Position numbers and translations under genes: made by a program
Notes under the pieces: generated by a model
The model's database searches: none
Told to the model about the DNA's origin: nothing
What the model saw: the letters and a program-made list of their open reading frames with translations, nothing else
In this document: positions 29,430-37,656 of the stretch, piece after piece
Layout of the letters: the number at the start of each line of letters is the position of its first letter
Numbering within the stretch: position 1 is the stretch's first letter
NCBI GenBank assembly: GCA_029861595.1
Contig: JAOTYY010000006.1
Coordinates: forward strand, 1 to 38,320
Direction: 5' to 3'
DNA length: 38,320 nucleotides
Source of the DNA: Gammaproteobacteria bacterium
GTDB lineage: Bacteria; Pseudomonadota; Gammaproteobacteria; JAHELT01

Positions 29430-30281
29430 TCAGTTGCGGTTGCCTGTATGCGTTCTCAGGAAGTCGTCCAGCGCTTGCACGTAAGCGTCCCCGCTGACAA
29501 AAAAGCCGTCGTTGTGCCCGCCGCCCATGACATAGAATGCCTTTGGCTGCGGAGCAGCCCGGTAGAGGCTCTGACCGTGCTTGAATGGAATGATCTCGTC
29601 GTTCTCGCTGTGCAGCACCAGGACAGGGCATTGCACATCGCCGATACGCTGCAGAGAAGGGTAATGCAGTCGCGCCAGCCAGCGCACCGGCAGAAACGGA
29701 TAGAGTGTCGCCGCCATCTCCGGCACCGAGGTGAAGGAAGACTCGACCATCAGGGCGCCCGCGTCGACGCGGCTGGCAAGTTCGATCGCCACGGCGCCGC
29801 CCAACGAGCGCCCGAACAGCACGATGTCTTGGCTCGCGATACCCCTCGTTACGGTCAGATAGTGCCACGCCCCCGTGGCGTCGCGGTAAGTGCCGGTTTC
29901 GGACGGCTTGCCCGAACTTTCGCCGTAGCCACGATAGTCGAAAATCAGGACCTGCAATCCCAGCCGCGCAAAAATAGCCAGTGAATCCAGGCGGTGCGAT
30001 ATGTTCCCGGCATTGCCGTGAAAGAACAGAACAGTCGTGGTAGCGCCCTGGACCGGCAGGAACCAGCCGTGCAGCGACACGCCGTCTTCGGTTTCGAAGC
30101 GCACGTTTTCGTAGGCCAGACCGTAGCGCGCGGGGGTTGTGACAAGGGTGCGCGCCGGCACATTCGGCAGGTACAGCAGCCGGTGCTGATTGAAATACAC
30201 TGCCGCCAGCAGCACGAGGTAAATCAGCGCGGCGCTGGTTAACAGCGAGAACAGCATTCGCATAGCATCACGGGCAGTCAC
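29430..30281 (-). CDS. alpha/beta hydrolase (BEM46/YqkD-like, membrane-anchored)
   Basis: N-terminal TM helix; VLFFHGNAGNISHRLDSL, DYRGYGESSGKPSE, LFGRSLGGAVAIELAS, VLHSENDEIIPF. Confidence 0.92.
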   Translation of the reverse strand: MTARDAMRMLFSLLTSAALIYLVLLAAVYFNQHRLLYLPNVPARTLVTTPARYGLAYENVRFETEDGVSLHGWFLPVQGATTTVLFFHGNAGNISHRLDSLAIFARLGLQVLIFDYRGYGESSGKPSETGTYRDATGAWHYLTVTRGIASQDIVLFGRSLGGAVAIELASRVDAGALMVESSFTSVPEMAATLYPFLPVRWLARLHYPSLQRIGDVQCPVLVLHSENDEIIPFKHGQSLYRAAPQPKAFYVMGGGHNDGFFVSGDAYVQALDDFLRTHTGNRN

Positions 30282-30301
30282 CGTGGCCGGTGTGAACCTG
30301 G

Positions 30302-30742
30302 CTAGGCTTCGTCACCCTGGTCACACGACTCGCCGCCCTCGGGGCCGTAATACACCGCCCACACGCATAAGTCGCCGGAAAAATCTTCAAAACGGTGCTC
30401 AACACCGGCGACAAACAGTACATCGCCGGCGTTAAAATTGCACACCTGTGCACCGCGGCGGAATCTGCCGGAACCTTGTTGCACGATGTAGAGTTCGTCC
30501 TGCGCATGCGGTGACTGTGGATCGTGTCCGCGCGGTGCGTACAACTCCAGGCGCAGAGAGCCGCGCGCAAATAGTCTCACGTATTGCTCAGCACCGGCCT
30601 GCAGCTTCGCCAGGCTGGGACCGGGCCGCCAGATCAAATCGTTCAATGCATTTTCCTCAGACGGTCGTGCGTTCGCTGCCCGGACGGGCAGGCGACAGCC
30701 TGGCGATACATACCGCCCTCGCGCGCAGTCGGGGGCAAGCAT
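30302..30742 (-). CDS. cupin domain protein (true start probably internal, near 30645)
   Basis: PRGHDPQSPHAQDELYIVQQGSGRFRRGAQVCNFNAGDVLFVAGVEHRFEDFSGDLCVWAVYYGP. Confidence 0.8.
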   Translation of the reverse strand: MLAPDCARGRYVSPGCRLPVRAANARPSEENALNDLIWRPGPSLAKLQAGAEQYVRLFARGSLRLELYAPRGHDPQSPHAQDELYIVQQGSGRFRRGAQVCNFNAGDVLFVAGVEHRFEDFSGDLCVWAVYYGPEGGESCDQGDEA

Positions 30743-30878
30743 GGACGGGTTTCTAGGGTGTGCTGGAGAGGCACTCTTGTGCCCTTGTGCGGGTAGGACC
30801 GGGCTGTCTGCAGCCTCCCATGGCTACAGAACTCCCCTGGCGCGGCGTGCGTCGGCCGAGCGTTTCGTGGTCGTAGAC

Positions 30879-31094
30879 TTAAGCGTTCAGGTCGGGAATC
30901 AGTCGACTTTCCAGTCTGGCGATGTGGTCTTTGATCATCAGTTTGCGCTTTTTCAGGCGCCTCAACTGCAGGTCGTCTACGCCAAGATCTGCGGCCATCT
31001 GCGAGATAATTTCGTCCAGATCTCTGTGTTCCAGTTTCAGCTCAGCCAGTTTACCGCGCAAGGAATCTTCGTTTTCACTGTCAGTCACAGCCAT
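30879..31094 (-). CDS. YdcH/DUF465-like small protein
   Basis: LAELKLEHRDLDEIISQMAADLGVDDLQLRRLKKRKLMIKDHIARLESRLIPDLNA; start chosen at MAVTDSEN with GGAGG-like RBS. Confidence 0.85.
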   Translation of the reverse strand: MAVTDSENEDSLRGKLAELKLEHRDLDEIISQMAADLGVDDLQLRRLKKRKLMIKDHIARLESRLIPDLNA

Positions 31095-31374
31095 AGGCAG
31101 CACCTCCTTACTGGTTAGCGGACCATAGCACATCGTTGTCCGGGAGAAACAGGTAAAGCGCCCCAGTATTGCATCGCACAATGACGGTACCCGCGCCCCG
31201 GCAGGTGAGCAAACCGCGCTGCGGCCCGGATTCTTCGCTCCCCGGCGTGAAGAATTCGTGAACCTTCGGTCGACACGTTTGTCGTAGGATTGCCCCACCA
31301 TTGCTTGGTGGTTTGGGAAATAGCGCAACGCGCCGTGCAGTTAGTCACGGATCGTGGCGACCGTTCAAGCTATT

Positions 31375-31401
31375 TACGTGGGAAACGTTACATATCACGT
31401 A
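31375..31401. promoter_or_regulatory. inverted repeat TACGTG-N15-CACGTA upstream of bufA (possible operator/activator site)
   Basis: Exact hexamer inverted repeat, half-sites 21 bp apart, in an AT-richer stretch 29-55 bp upstream of the bufA ATG. Confidence 0.4.
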
Positions 31402-31429
31402 GAGATACATATATAGAGGACTCGACACT

Positions 31430-31681
31430 ATGTACGCAGCGAAAAAAGTATCTGGATTTGCCCTGGCAGCGACCGCAGCAGCCTTGCTGTCTGTCGCGCC
31501 AATGAGCGCGTCAGCCGGCGGCGACAAGGGCAAGTGTATGGGCGCTAATTCATGTAAAGGCCACAGCGACTGCGCGACGGCGAACAGCTCCTGCAAAGGC
31601 TTGAACGCATGTAAAGGCCAGGGTTTCGTGGCGCTGACCAAGGAACAGTGTGACGCTAAGGGCGGCACCTTCGAGGGCTGA
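31430..31681 (+). CDS. bufA: BufA2-like bufferin precursor (periplasmic Cys-rich RiPP metallophore)
   Basis: Sec signal peptide MYAAKKVSGFALAATAAALLSVAPMSASA; mature GGDKGKCMGANSCKGHSDCATANSSCKGLNACKGQGFVALTKEQCDAKGGTFEG with six Cys; followed by DUF692 and DUF2063 genes. Confidence 0.9.
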   Translation: MYAAKKVSGFALAATAAALLSVAPMSASAGGDKGKCMGANSCKGHSDCATANSSCKGLNACKGQGFVALTKEQCDAKGGTFEG

Positions 31682-31700
31682 GTTCCCGCTTCGACGGCGA

Positions 31701-31736
31701 ACGACCGGCATCGCCTGCGGTGACCGGTCGTTTTTT
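31701..31736 (+). terminator. Rho-independent terminator/attenuator between bufA and bufB
   Basis: ACGACCGG / CCGGTCGT perfect 8-bp stem with an additional inner TCGCC/GGTGA stem, followed directly by TTTTTT. Confidence 0.8.
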
Positions 31737-31793
31737 ACCCCTGCGCAGCACTATAGCGGGCACGGACAGGCCCTGTCGGAGCAAAAGCGACAC

Positions 31794-32630
31794 GTGAACG
31801 AGCATTATCTTGGCTTCGGCCTGGGCCTGCGTCGGGATCACTACCAGGCTGTGCTGGACCAGCGCCCGGCGGTCGACTGGTTCGAGATACTCAGCGAAAA
31901 CTACATGGTTGCGGGTGGCAAACCGCTGTATTTCCTGGACCGCATCCGTGCCGACTACCCGATGGTGATGCACGGTGTCTCACTGTCCATTGGCAGCACC
32001 GAGGCCCTGGACGTCGGCTATCTTCGCGATCTGCGTGGACTGGCCGCACGGGTGCAGCCGCGCTGGATCTCCGATCACCTGTGTTTCACTGGCGTTCAGC
32101 AACAGAATCTGCACGATCTGCTGCCACTGCCCTACACCGAAGAGGCGATCGCGCATGTCGCCGATCGGGTTACGCAGGTGCAGGATTTCCTCGGCCGGCA
32201 GATTCTTCTCGAGAACGTATCCAGTTACATAACCTACCGCCACTCGACGATCTCGGAGTGGGAATTTCTGACTGCGGTGGCCGAGCGCGCCGACTGCCTG
32301 ATCCTGTTGGACATCAACAACGTCTATGTCAGCAGCCGCAATCACGCGTTTGACCCCACGCGGTATCTGCACGGGGTGCCGGCACCGCGCGTTCGTCAGT
32401 TCCATCTGGCGGGTCACACCTATCAGGACCACATTGCGGTGGATACGCACGATCAGCCGGTGCTGGACGATGTGTGGAAGTTGTACGCCGAAGCAGTTCA
32501 GCGATTCGGTGCGATCTCGACTATGATTGAGCGAGACGACAATATTCCCGAACTGCCGGAATTGCTGAGCGAGCTCGAAATCGCTCGCGGCATTGCCAAG
32601 CCGCTGCTGGTGGGGGACGCGCATGAGTGA
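31794..32630 (+). CDS. bufB: DUF692 multinuclear non-heme iron oxidative enzyme (MNIO), BufB-like
   Basis: GFGLGLRRDHY, DWFEILSENYM, MHGVSLSIGS, WISDHLCFTG, LLENVSSYITY, LLDINNVYVSSRNH, HLAGHT…DTHDQPV. GTG start with ORF extension upstream. Confidence 0.92.
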   Translation: MNEHYLGFGLGLRRDHYQAVLDQRPAVDWFEILSENYMVAGGKPLYFLDRIRADYPMVMHGVSLSIGSTEALDVGYLRDLRGLAARVQPRWISDHLCFTGVQQQNLHDLLPLPYTEEAIAHVADRVTQVQDFLGRQILLENVSSYITYRHSTISEWEFLTAVAERADCLILLDINNVYVSSRNHAFDPTRYLHGVPAPRVRQFHLAGHTYQDHIAVDTHDQPVLDDVWKLYAEAVQRFGAISTMIERDDNIPELPELLSELEIARGIAKPLLVGDAHE

Positions 32631-33402
32631 TCTGCAGCGGCTGCAACATGCGTTTGCGGCATACATCAGAGAGCGCGACCCGCAGATGCTGGAGCACGTG
32701 GTAAGCACGCCTGCCGCTACCGCTGAACAGCGCCTCGAAATCTACGCCGAGGCGTACCGTTTGCGCCTGCTGGAGGTTCTGGGAACTGATTTTCCGGGAT
32801 TGCACGGCATGCTGGGAGACCAGCAGTTCGAACAGTTGGGCAGGGCTTATATAGATGCGTGTCCCTCGCGGCATGCCTCGATCCGCTGGTACGGGGGGCG
32901 CCTCGCCGACTATCTCCGCGAGCAACCACCATACAACGCACAACCTGCACTGGCGGAGCTTGCCCGCTTCGAATGGACGCAGGGCGAAGTATTCGACGCA
33001 CCGGAAGCGCCGTCCGTGTCCATCGACGCCTTACAGGCGATAGCACCGGAACATTGGGCAGACCTGGGCGTGCGCTTGCATCCCTCCATGCGGGTACTCG
33101 AGCTCTTGTGGAACGTGCCAGTCGTCTGGCAGGCGCTGGACGCGGGGCAAGTGCCGCCGCCACTCAGCGTCGCCGAGGCGCCGATGGTGTGGCTCATGTG
33201 GCGCCTCGAGCAGCAACCGCATTGGCGGTCCCTGCAGGCCGACGAGGCCTGGGCGCTGAATCAGGCTGGTGCCGGCGGCAGCTTTGGCGCCATCTGTGAA
33301 GGATTGCAGGACTGGCTGGAGGTCGCACAGATTCCGCTGCGGGGGGCCGGTTTCATCAAGCAGTGGGTTAGCGACGGGTTGGTCGTCGAGATCCGCGTGT
33401 AA
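32623..33402 (+). CDS. bufC: DUF2063 protein, BufC-like MNIO partner
   Basis: LQHAFAAYIRERDP…RLEIYAEAYRLRLLEVLGTDFPGLHGMLGDQQFEQLGRAYIDACPSRHASIRWYGGRLADYL; overlaps the end of bufB by 8 nt. Confidence 0.92.
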   Translation: MSDLQRLQHAFAAYIRERDPQMLEHVVSTPAATAEQRLEIYAEAYRLRLLEVLGTDFPGLHGMLGDQQFEQLGRAYIDACPSRHASIRWYGGRLADYLREQPPYNAQPALAELARFEWTQGEVFDAPEAPSVSIDALQAIAPEHWADLGVRLHPSMRVLELLWNVPVVWQALDAGQVPPPLSVAEAPMVWLMWRLEQQPHWRSLQADEAWALNQAGAGGSFGAICEGLQDWLEVAQIPLRGAGFIKQWVSDGLVVEIRV

Positions 33403-33411
33403 CCCCTTGCC

Positions 33412-33440
33412 TTGGTTTTCGTTTCCGAAAGTGGTTTATA
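33412..33440 (+). promoter_or_regulatory. possible sigma70-type promoter for the response regulator gene
   Basis: TTGGTT – 17 nt – TTTATA (TATACT overlaps) ~30 bp upstream of the ATG at 33471. Confidence 0.35.
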
Positions 33441-33470
33441 CTCAAGACTTTACGCTATTGAGCGGATTTT

Positions 33471-33923
33471 ATGAGTGATGTGATCATACTGTTGGTGGAA
33501 GATAATCCTGACGATGCGGCACTGACGTTGCGCGCGTTGGAAAAGAACGATATCACCAATGCCATGGTTAAGATCGCCGGTAACGGTGTGGAAGCGCTGG
33601 ACTATCTGTTTGGGACCGGCGAATACGCGGGCCGCGACACGGCCGCGCAACCGCAGCTGATACTGCTGGATTTGAAGATGCCGAAGATGGACGGTATCGA
33701 GGTGCTGCGCAGGCTGCGCCAGGACGACCGCACGCGGCTGCTGCCGGTGGTCGTGTTGACTTCATCCGATGAAAAGGAAGACATCGTGAAAATCTATAAT
33801 CTCGGGGCGAACAGTTATATTCGAAAGCCGGTCGATTTCGATGAATTTACAGAAGCAGTTCGGCAGCTGGGCGTGTATTGGCTGCGCTTGAACATGGTGC
33901 CGCCAAGTGAAAACGAGCGCTGA
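33471..33923 (+). CDS. stand-alone response regulator (Rcp1-like receiver)
   Basis: ILLVEDNPDDAALTLRALEK, LILLDLKMPKMDGIEVLRRLRQD, PVVVLTSSDEKEDI, SYIRKPVDFDEF. Confidence 0.95.
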   Translation: MSDVIILLVEDNPDDAALTLRALEKNDITNAMVKIAGNGVEALDYLFGTGEYAGRDTAAQPQLILLDLKMPKMDGIEVLRRLRQDDRTRLLPVVVLTSSDEKEDIVKIYNLGANSYIRKPVDFDEFTEAVRQLGVYWLRLNMVPPSENER

Positions 33924-33993
33924 TTCGCTTCGTTAAGTGCGCTCTTTCGGGGGAACGTGTCCCCGTACGCCGACAGGGAAGGGGAGATTGCTG

Positions 33994-35274
33994 ATGTCGC
34001 CTAGCGCCGCGAAATCCAAATCGTCGCAGGTCGCGACGATCTTAGTCGTGGACGACCTCGATGTGAATCGCCAGATTCGTTGTGCGGTGCTGAAACAGGC
34101 CGGTTACCGGGTGCTGAAAGCGCGTGACGGATGCGAAGCACTGCAGGTAGCTTCCAAGAGCCCACCGGATCTTGCTCTGTCCGACATCCTGATGCCGGGC
34201 ATGGACGGTTTCGAGCTGTGCCGGGCATGGAAAAGCGATGCCAGGTTTCAGGCCGTGCCGTTCGTCTTCTACAGCGCCACTTACACCGAACCGAAAGATC
34301 AGGAATTCGCCCTGCGTCTGGGCGCCGATGCGTTTCTGCGCAAGGGCGCCGACAATCAGGAGTTCCTTGCAGAGATCGCACGTTTACTGGATGCGCCGAT
34401 TCATCACCCTGACAATGAAGTGCGCGATGAGGGCGTGTTTTACCGAGAACACAGCGAACGGGTGGTGCGCAAGCTCGAGGACAAGTTGTCCGAACTGGAA
34501 CGCGCCAATCAGGAAATCAGTGATCGCGAGGAACAATTGCAGGGAGCGAAACGCCAACTGGAGCAGCGCGTAGCGGAGCGCACGGCAGAACTCGTCGCCA
34601 TCAATAAAGAGCTGGAGTCGTTCGCGTATACGGTGTCGCATGATTTGCGTGCGCCGCTGCGGCTGATCAATGCGATAAGTCACGACATGCTGGAGGCATT
34701 CGACGACAGTACGCCACCGTCGCTGGTTGACAACGCCAACGGCATACGGCGTGCGGCCAATCGTATGAACCGCCTGATCGACGAGTTGCTCGAGTTGTCG
34801 CGAGTCACGCGCCGGGTACTGAAACGAGAGCGGGTGGATCTCTCGCACATGGCGCGCGAAGTGGTCGACGAGTTGTTGTTGACGACGCCTGATCGTCACG
34901 TCGATGTCACTATTGAAAGCGGGCTTTTTTTGATAGCCGACAAGGAGCTTTTGCACGTCGTGTTATCGAATCTGTTCGACAATGCGTTGAAATACACGGG
35001 CCGTGAAAAGAAGCCGCGGATAACCCTGGAGCAGCGCACCGAGCAGGGACAGGTTGTCTACGCCGTGCAGGACAATGGCGTTGGTTTCGACCAACGCGAC
35101 GCCAACAAGCTGTTTATGCCGTTTCAGCGTTTACACCGCCAGGATGAGTTCGAGGGTGCCGGCATCGGCCTCGCGACCGTCGCCCGCATCGTCCATCGCC
35201 ATGGTGGAGGTGTCTGGGCAAAAGGTGCGGTCGGCGAGGGTGCGACGTTCTTGTTCTCGATTCCGGAGGTGTAG
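33994..35274 (+). CDS. receiver-histidine kinase hybrid
   Basis: ILVVDDLDVNRQIR…DILMPGMDGFELC receiver; coiled coil; AYTVSHDLRAPLRLINAI phosphoacceptor; HATPase motifs NLFDNALKYTG, VQDNGVGFDQ, GAGIGLATVARIVHRHGG. Confidence 0.95.
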   Translation: MSPSAAKSKSSQVATILVVDDLDVNRQIRCAVLKQAGYRVLKARDGCEALQVASKSPPDLALSDILMPGMDGFELCRAWKSDARFQAVPFVFYSATYTEPKDQEFALRLGADAFLRKGADNQEFLAEIARLLDAPIHHPDNEVRDEGVFYREHSERVVRKLEDKLSELERANQEISDREEQLQGAKRQLEQRVAERTAELVAINKELESFAYTVSHDLRAPLRLINAISHDMLEAFDDSTPPSLVDNANGIRRAANRMNRLIDELLELSRVTRRVLKRERVDLSHMAREVVDELLLTTPDRHVDVTIESGLFLIADKELLHVVLSNLFDNALKYTGREKKPRITLEQRTEQGQVVYAVQDNGVGFDQRDANKLFMPFQRLHRQDEFEGAGIGLATVARIVHRHGGGVWAKGAVGEGATFLFSIPEV

Positions 35275-35374
35275 CATCCGCCTGCAACCGAGCAACCGGT
35301 TAAATATTCCGCCAGGCTCGCCGTAACACTCTTTCGATCGCAGAATAATCTCACTTTGCAAGAATTCGACCTTA

Positions 35375-35821
35375 ATGTCCGTACCTTCTCTGGTAGTCGT
35401 CGAACCGGACGAGACCGAAGCCGCTTTACTGCGCACGGCGCTGTCGAGCAGGTTTCCCCGGGTAACGGCGATTCAAGCCGTTTCCGGCGATGCGGCGTTG
35501 CAGCATCTGACCGACCAGTCGCCTGCACGCAAAATGCATCCGTTGCTGCTGTTGTTCGATGTGCAGTCATTCGACGATTCGGTTCACGACGTGCTCAGCG
35601 CGGTGCGTCGGGTTACACGGCTGGTGCATATGCCCATCGTGGTATTTGTCCGCGAGAATGCAGGCGATGAACTGGACCGGGCACATGCGTTGCGCGTAAA
35701 CAGTGTGATCGCGAGACCGGACAGCAGCGAGGCATTCGTGGATGCAGCCGTGCGCGTGGCGGACTACCGGTTGAACTTGAACCAAACGCCGGGATCAGGT
35801 GTAGATGGTCACGCCACTTAA
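35375..35821 (+). CDS. degenerate receiver-like protein
   Basis: SLVVVEPDETEAALLRTAL … LLLLFDVQSFDDSVHDVLSAVRR … MPIVVFVREN … VNSVIARPDSSEAFVDAAVRV; receiver-like fold pattern lacking the conserved Thr/Ser and Lys. Confidence 0.7.
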   Translation: MSVPSLVVVEPDETEAALLRTALSSRFPRVTAIQAVSGDAALQHLTDQSPARKMHPLLLLFDVQSFDDSVHDVLSAVRRVTRLVHMPIVVFVRENAGDELDRAHALRVNSVIARPDSSEAFVDAAVRVADYRLNLNQTPGSGVDGHAT

Positions 35822-37469
35822 CGTGCTGATAGCGGAGGATTCCGTGGACGACACCCTGGTGCTGATCCGGGAATTGCAGCACGGGGGGTTCGAGCCGAAC
35901 TACCAACGTGTGGAGACGGCCGAAGCGATGCGCGCCGCGCTGCAGGAACGCGACTGGGATCTGGTGATAGCCGACCACAAGATGCCTAGATTCAGTTCCA
36001 CGGAAGCGCTGCAGGAGGTAAAAAGTTCTGCTCTCGACCTGCCCGTGATCATCGTTTCCGGAAATATCGGCGAGCAGTTCGCGGTGGACGCCATGCGTGC
36101 GGGCGCGCACGACTACATAATGAAAGACAGTCTCAAGCGTCTGGCCCCGGCGATCGAACGCGAACTGCGGGAGGCCGAGACCCGGGCCGCCCACCGGCGA
36201 GCCGAAGATACGATACGCCATATGGCGTATCACGATGCGCTGACGGATCTGGTAAACCGCCACGAGTTCGAAACACGGCTGGATAAAGCACTGGCCAGCG
36301 CGCTTGCCCGCGATACCAGTCACGCCCTTCTGTACCTGGATCTGGATCAGTTCAAGATCATCAACGACACTAGCGGTCATGTGGCCGGTGACGAACTGCT
36401 CAAACAACTGGCGGTGGTGCTGGCCGGTCTGGTGCGCGACAACGATACCCTGGCCCGACTGGGGGGCGATGAGTTCGGTATTCTGTTGGAATCGTGTCCG
36501 CTGGACCGAGCGCGCGAGATTGCCGAGAGCATACGTCACGCCGTGGAGAAATTCCGTTTCGCCTGGCAGGGACGGATGTTCAGCATCAGCGTCAGTATCG
36601 GTGTCGCGGCTATCAGCAGAAGTGCGCGCAGCACTAAAGATGTGATGAGCGCGGCGGATATGACCTGCTATGCGGCGAAGGATCTGGGCCGAAACCGCGT
36701 GGAGGTTTTCGTACAGAACGACTCCGAGCTGACACGGCGACAGGGCGAGATGGAATGGGTCTCTCGTATCAACCAGGCGCTGGTGGAAGATCGCCTGGTC
36801 GTGTATCAGCAACGCATTGTACCGTTGCACGGCGCTGGCGCGTTTGGCCGCGAGATGCTGTTGAGGATGTACGATGAAGACGAAACGCTGGTACTGCCCG
36901 GTGCCTTCATTCCTGCCGCGGAGCGTTACAATCTCATGCCCGCCATCGACCGGCGGGTTATTGATCTGGTGCTGGCGAACATCCAGCACGATCAATCCGG
37001 CGATGTCTGTTTCATCAATCTGTCGGGTGCCTCGTTGAGTGATCATTCGTTTTTCACCTACATTCGCGACACGCTGGAAAAATACGCGGTACCACCGCCA
37101 CGCATCTGCTTCGAGATAACCGAGACTGCCGCGATATCACACCTCCCTGCGGCAATCGAATTCATCCGTGGCATCAAAGAGGAAGGTTGCAGATTTGCGC
37201 TGGACGATTTCGGCAGCGGCTTGAGCTCGTTTTCGTACCTGAAGTCCATTCCCGTCGATTTTCTGAAGATCGACGGTGCGTTTGTGCGCAACATACTCCT
37301 GGACCGCGTCGATTGTGCGATTGTCGATGCCATCACGCGCATCGCACAAGAGGCGGAAATCGAAACCATCGCTGAATCGGTCGAGGACGATGCGGTGAAG
37401 CAGCGTTTGCGCGCGCTCGGTGTGTGTTATGCGCAGGGTTATTGCATCGAGTATCCGCACGCCTTATAG
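35805..37469 (+). CDS. REC-GGDEF-EAL cyclic-di-GMP signalling protein
   Basis: VLIAEDSVDDTLVLIRELQ receiver, LARLGGDEFGILLES, REMLLRM (EAL position), FINLSG, FEITETAA, LDDFGSGLSSF, LKIDGAFV, IAESVED, AQGYCIEYPH. Confidence 0.95.
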   Translation: MVTPLNVLIAEDSVDDTLVLIRELQHGGFEPNYQRVETAEAMRAALQERDWDLVIADHKMPRFSSTEALQEVKSSALDLPVIIVSGNIGEQFAVDAMRAGAHDYIMKDSLKRLAPAIERELREAETRAAHRRAEDTIRHMAYHDALTDLVNRHEFETRLDKALASALARDTSHALLYLDLDQFKIINDTSGHVAGDELLKQLAVVLAGLVRDNDTLARLGGDEFGILLESCPLDRAREIAESIRHAVEKFRFAWQGRMFSISVSIGVAAISRSARSTKDVMSAADMTCYAAKDLGRNRVEVFVQNDSELTRRQGEMEWVSRINQALVEDRLVVYQQRIVPLHGAGAFGREMLLRMYDEDETLVLPGAFIPAAERYNLMPAIDRRVIDLVLANIQHDQSGDVCFINLSGASLSDHSFFTYIRDTLEKYAVPPPRICFEITETAAISHLPAAIEFIRGIKEEGCRFALDDFGSGLSSFSYLKSIPVDFLKIDGAFVRNILLDRVDCAIVDAITRIAQEAEIETIAESVEDDAVKQRLRALGVCYAQGYCIEYPHAL

Positions 37470-37656
37470 AATCGACGGCGCCAGCCTGCACTTATGTCGA
37501 ACTAACGCCGCTCGGCGTTGACTAACACAGTAACAATCCGTGACCGCAGTGGCTCAACGCCCTGCGCGCTGGTGTCGCGCATCGCTGCGCCAATTCTGCA
37601 GTCCATGCGCAATGGCGGAGCGGGTATAGAGATCGATCAGTTGTGTCGTTGGAGTG

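Noticed and set aside
35613-37046. 477-aa minus-strand ORF opposite the REC-GGDEF-EAL gene
   Set aside because: Shadow of a clear coding gene; no family motifs.
37504-37519. AACGCCGCTCGGCGTT hairpin after the REC-GGDEF-EAL gene
   Set aside because: Short stem without a following T-tract; not convincing as an intrinsic terminator.
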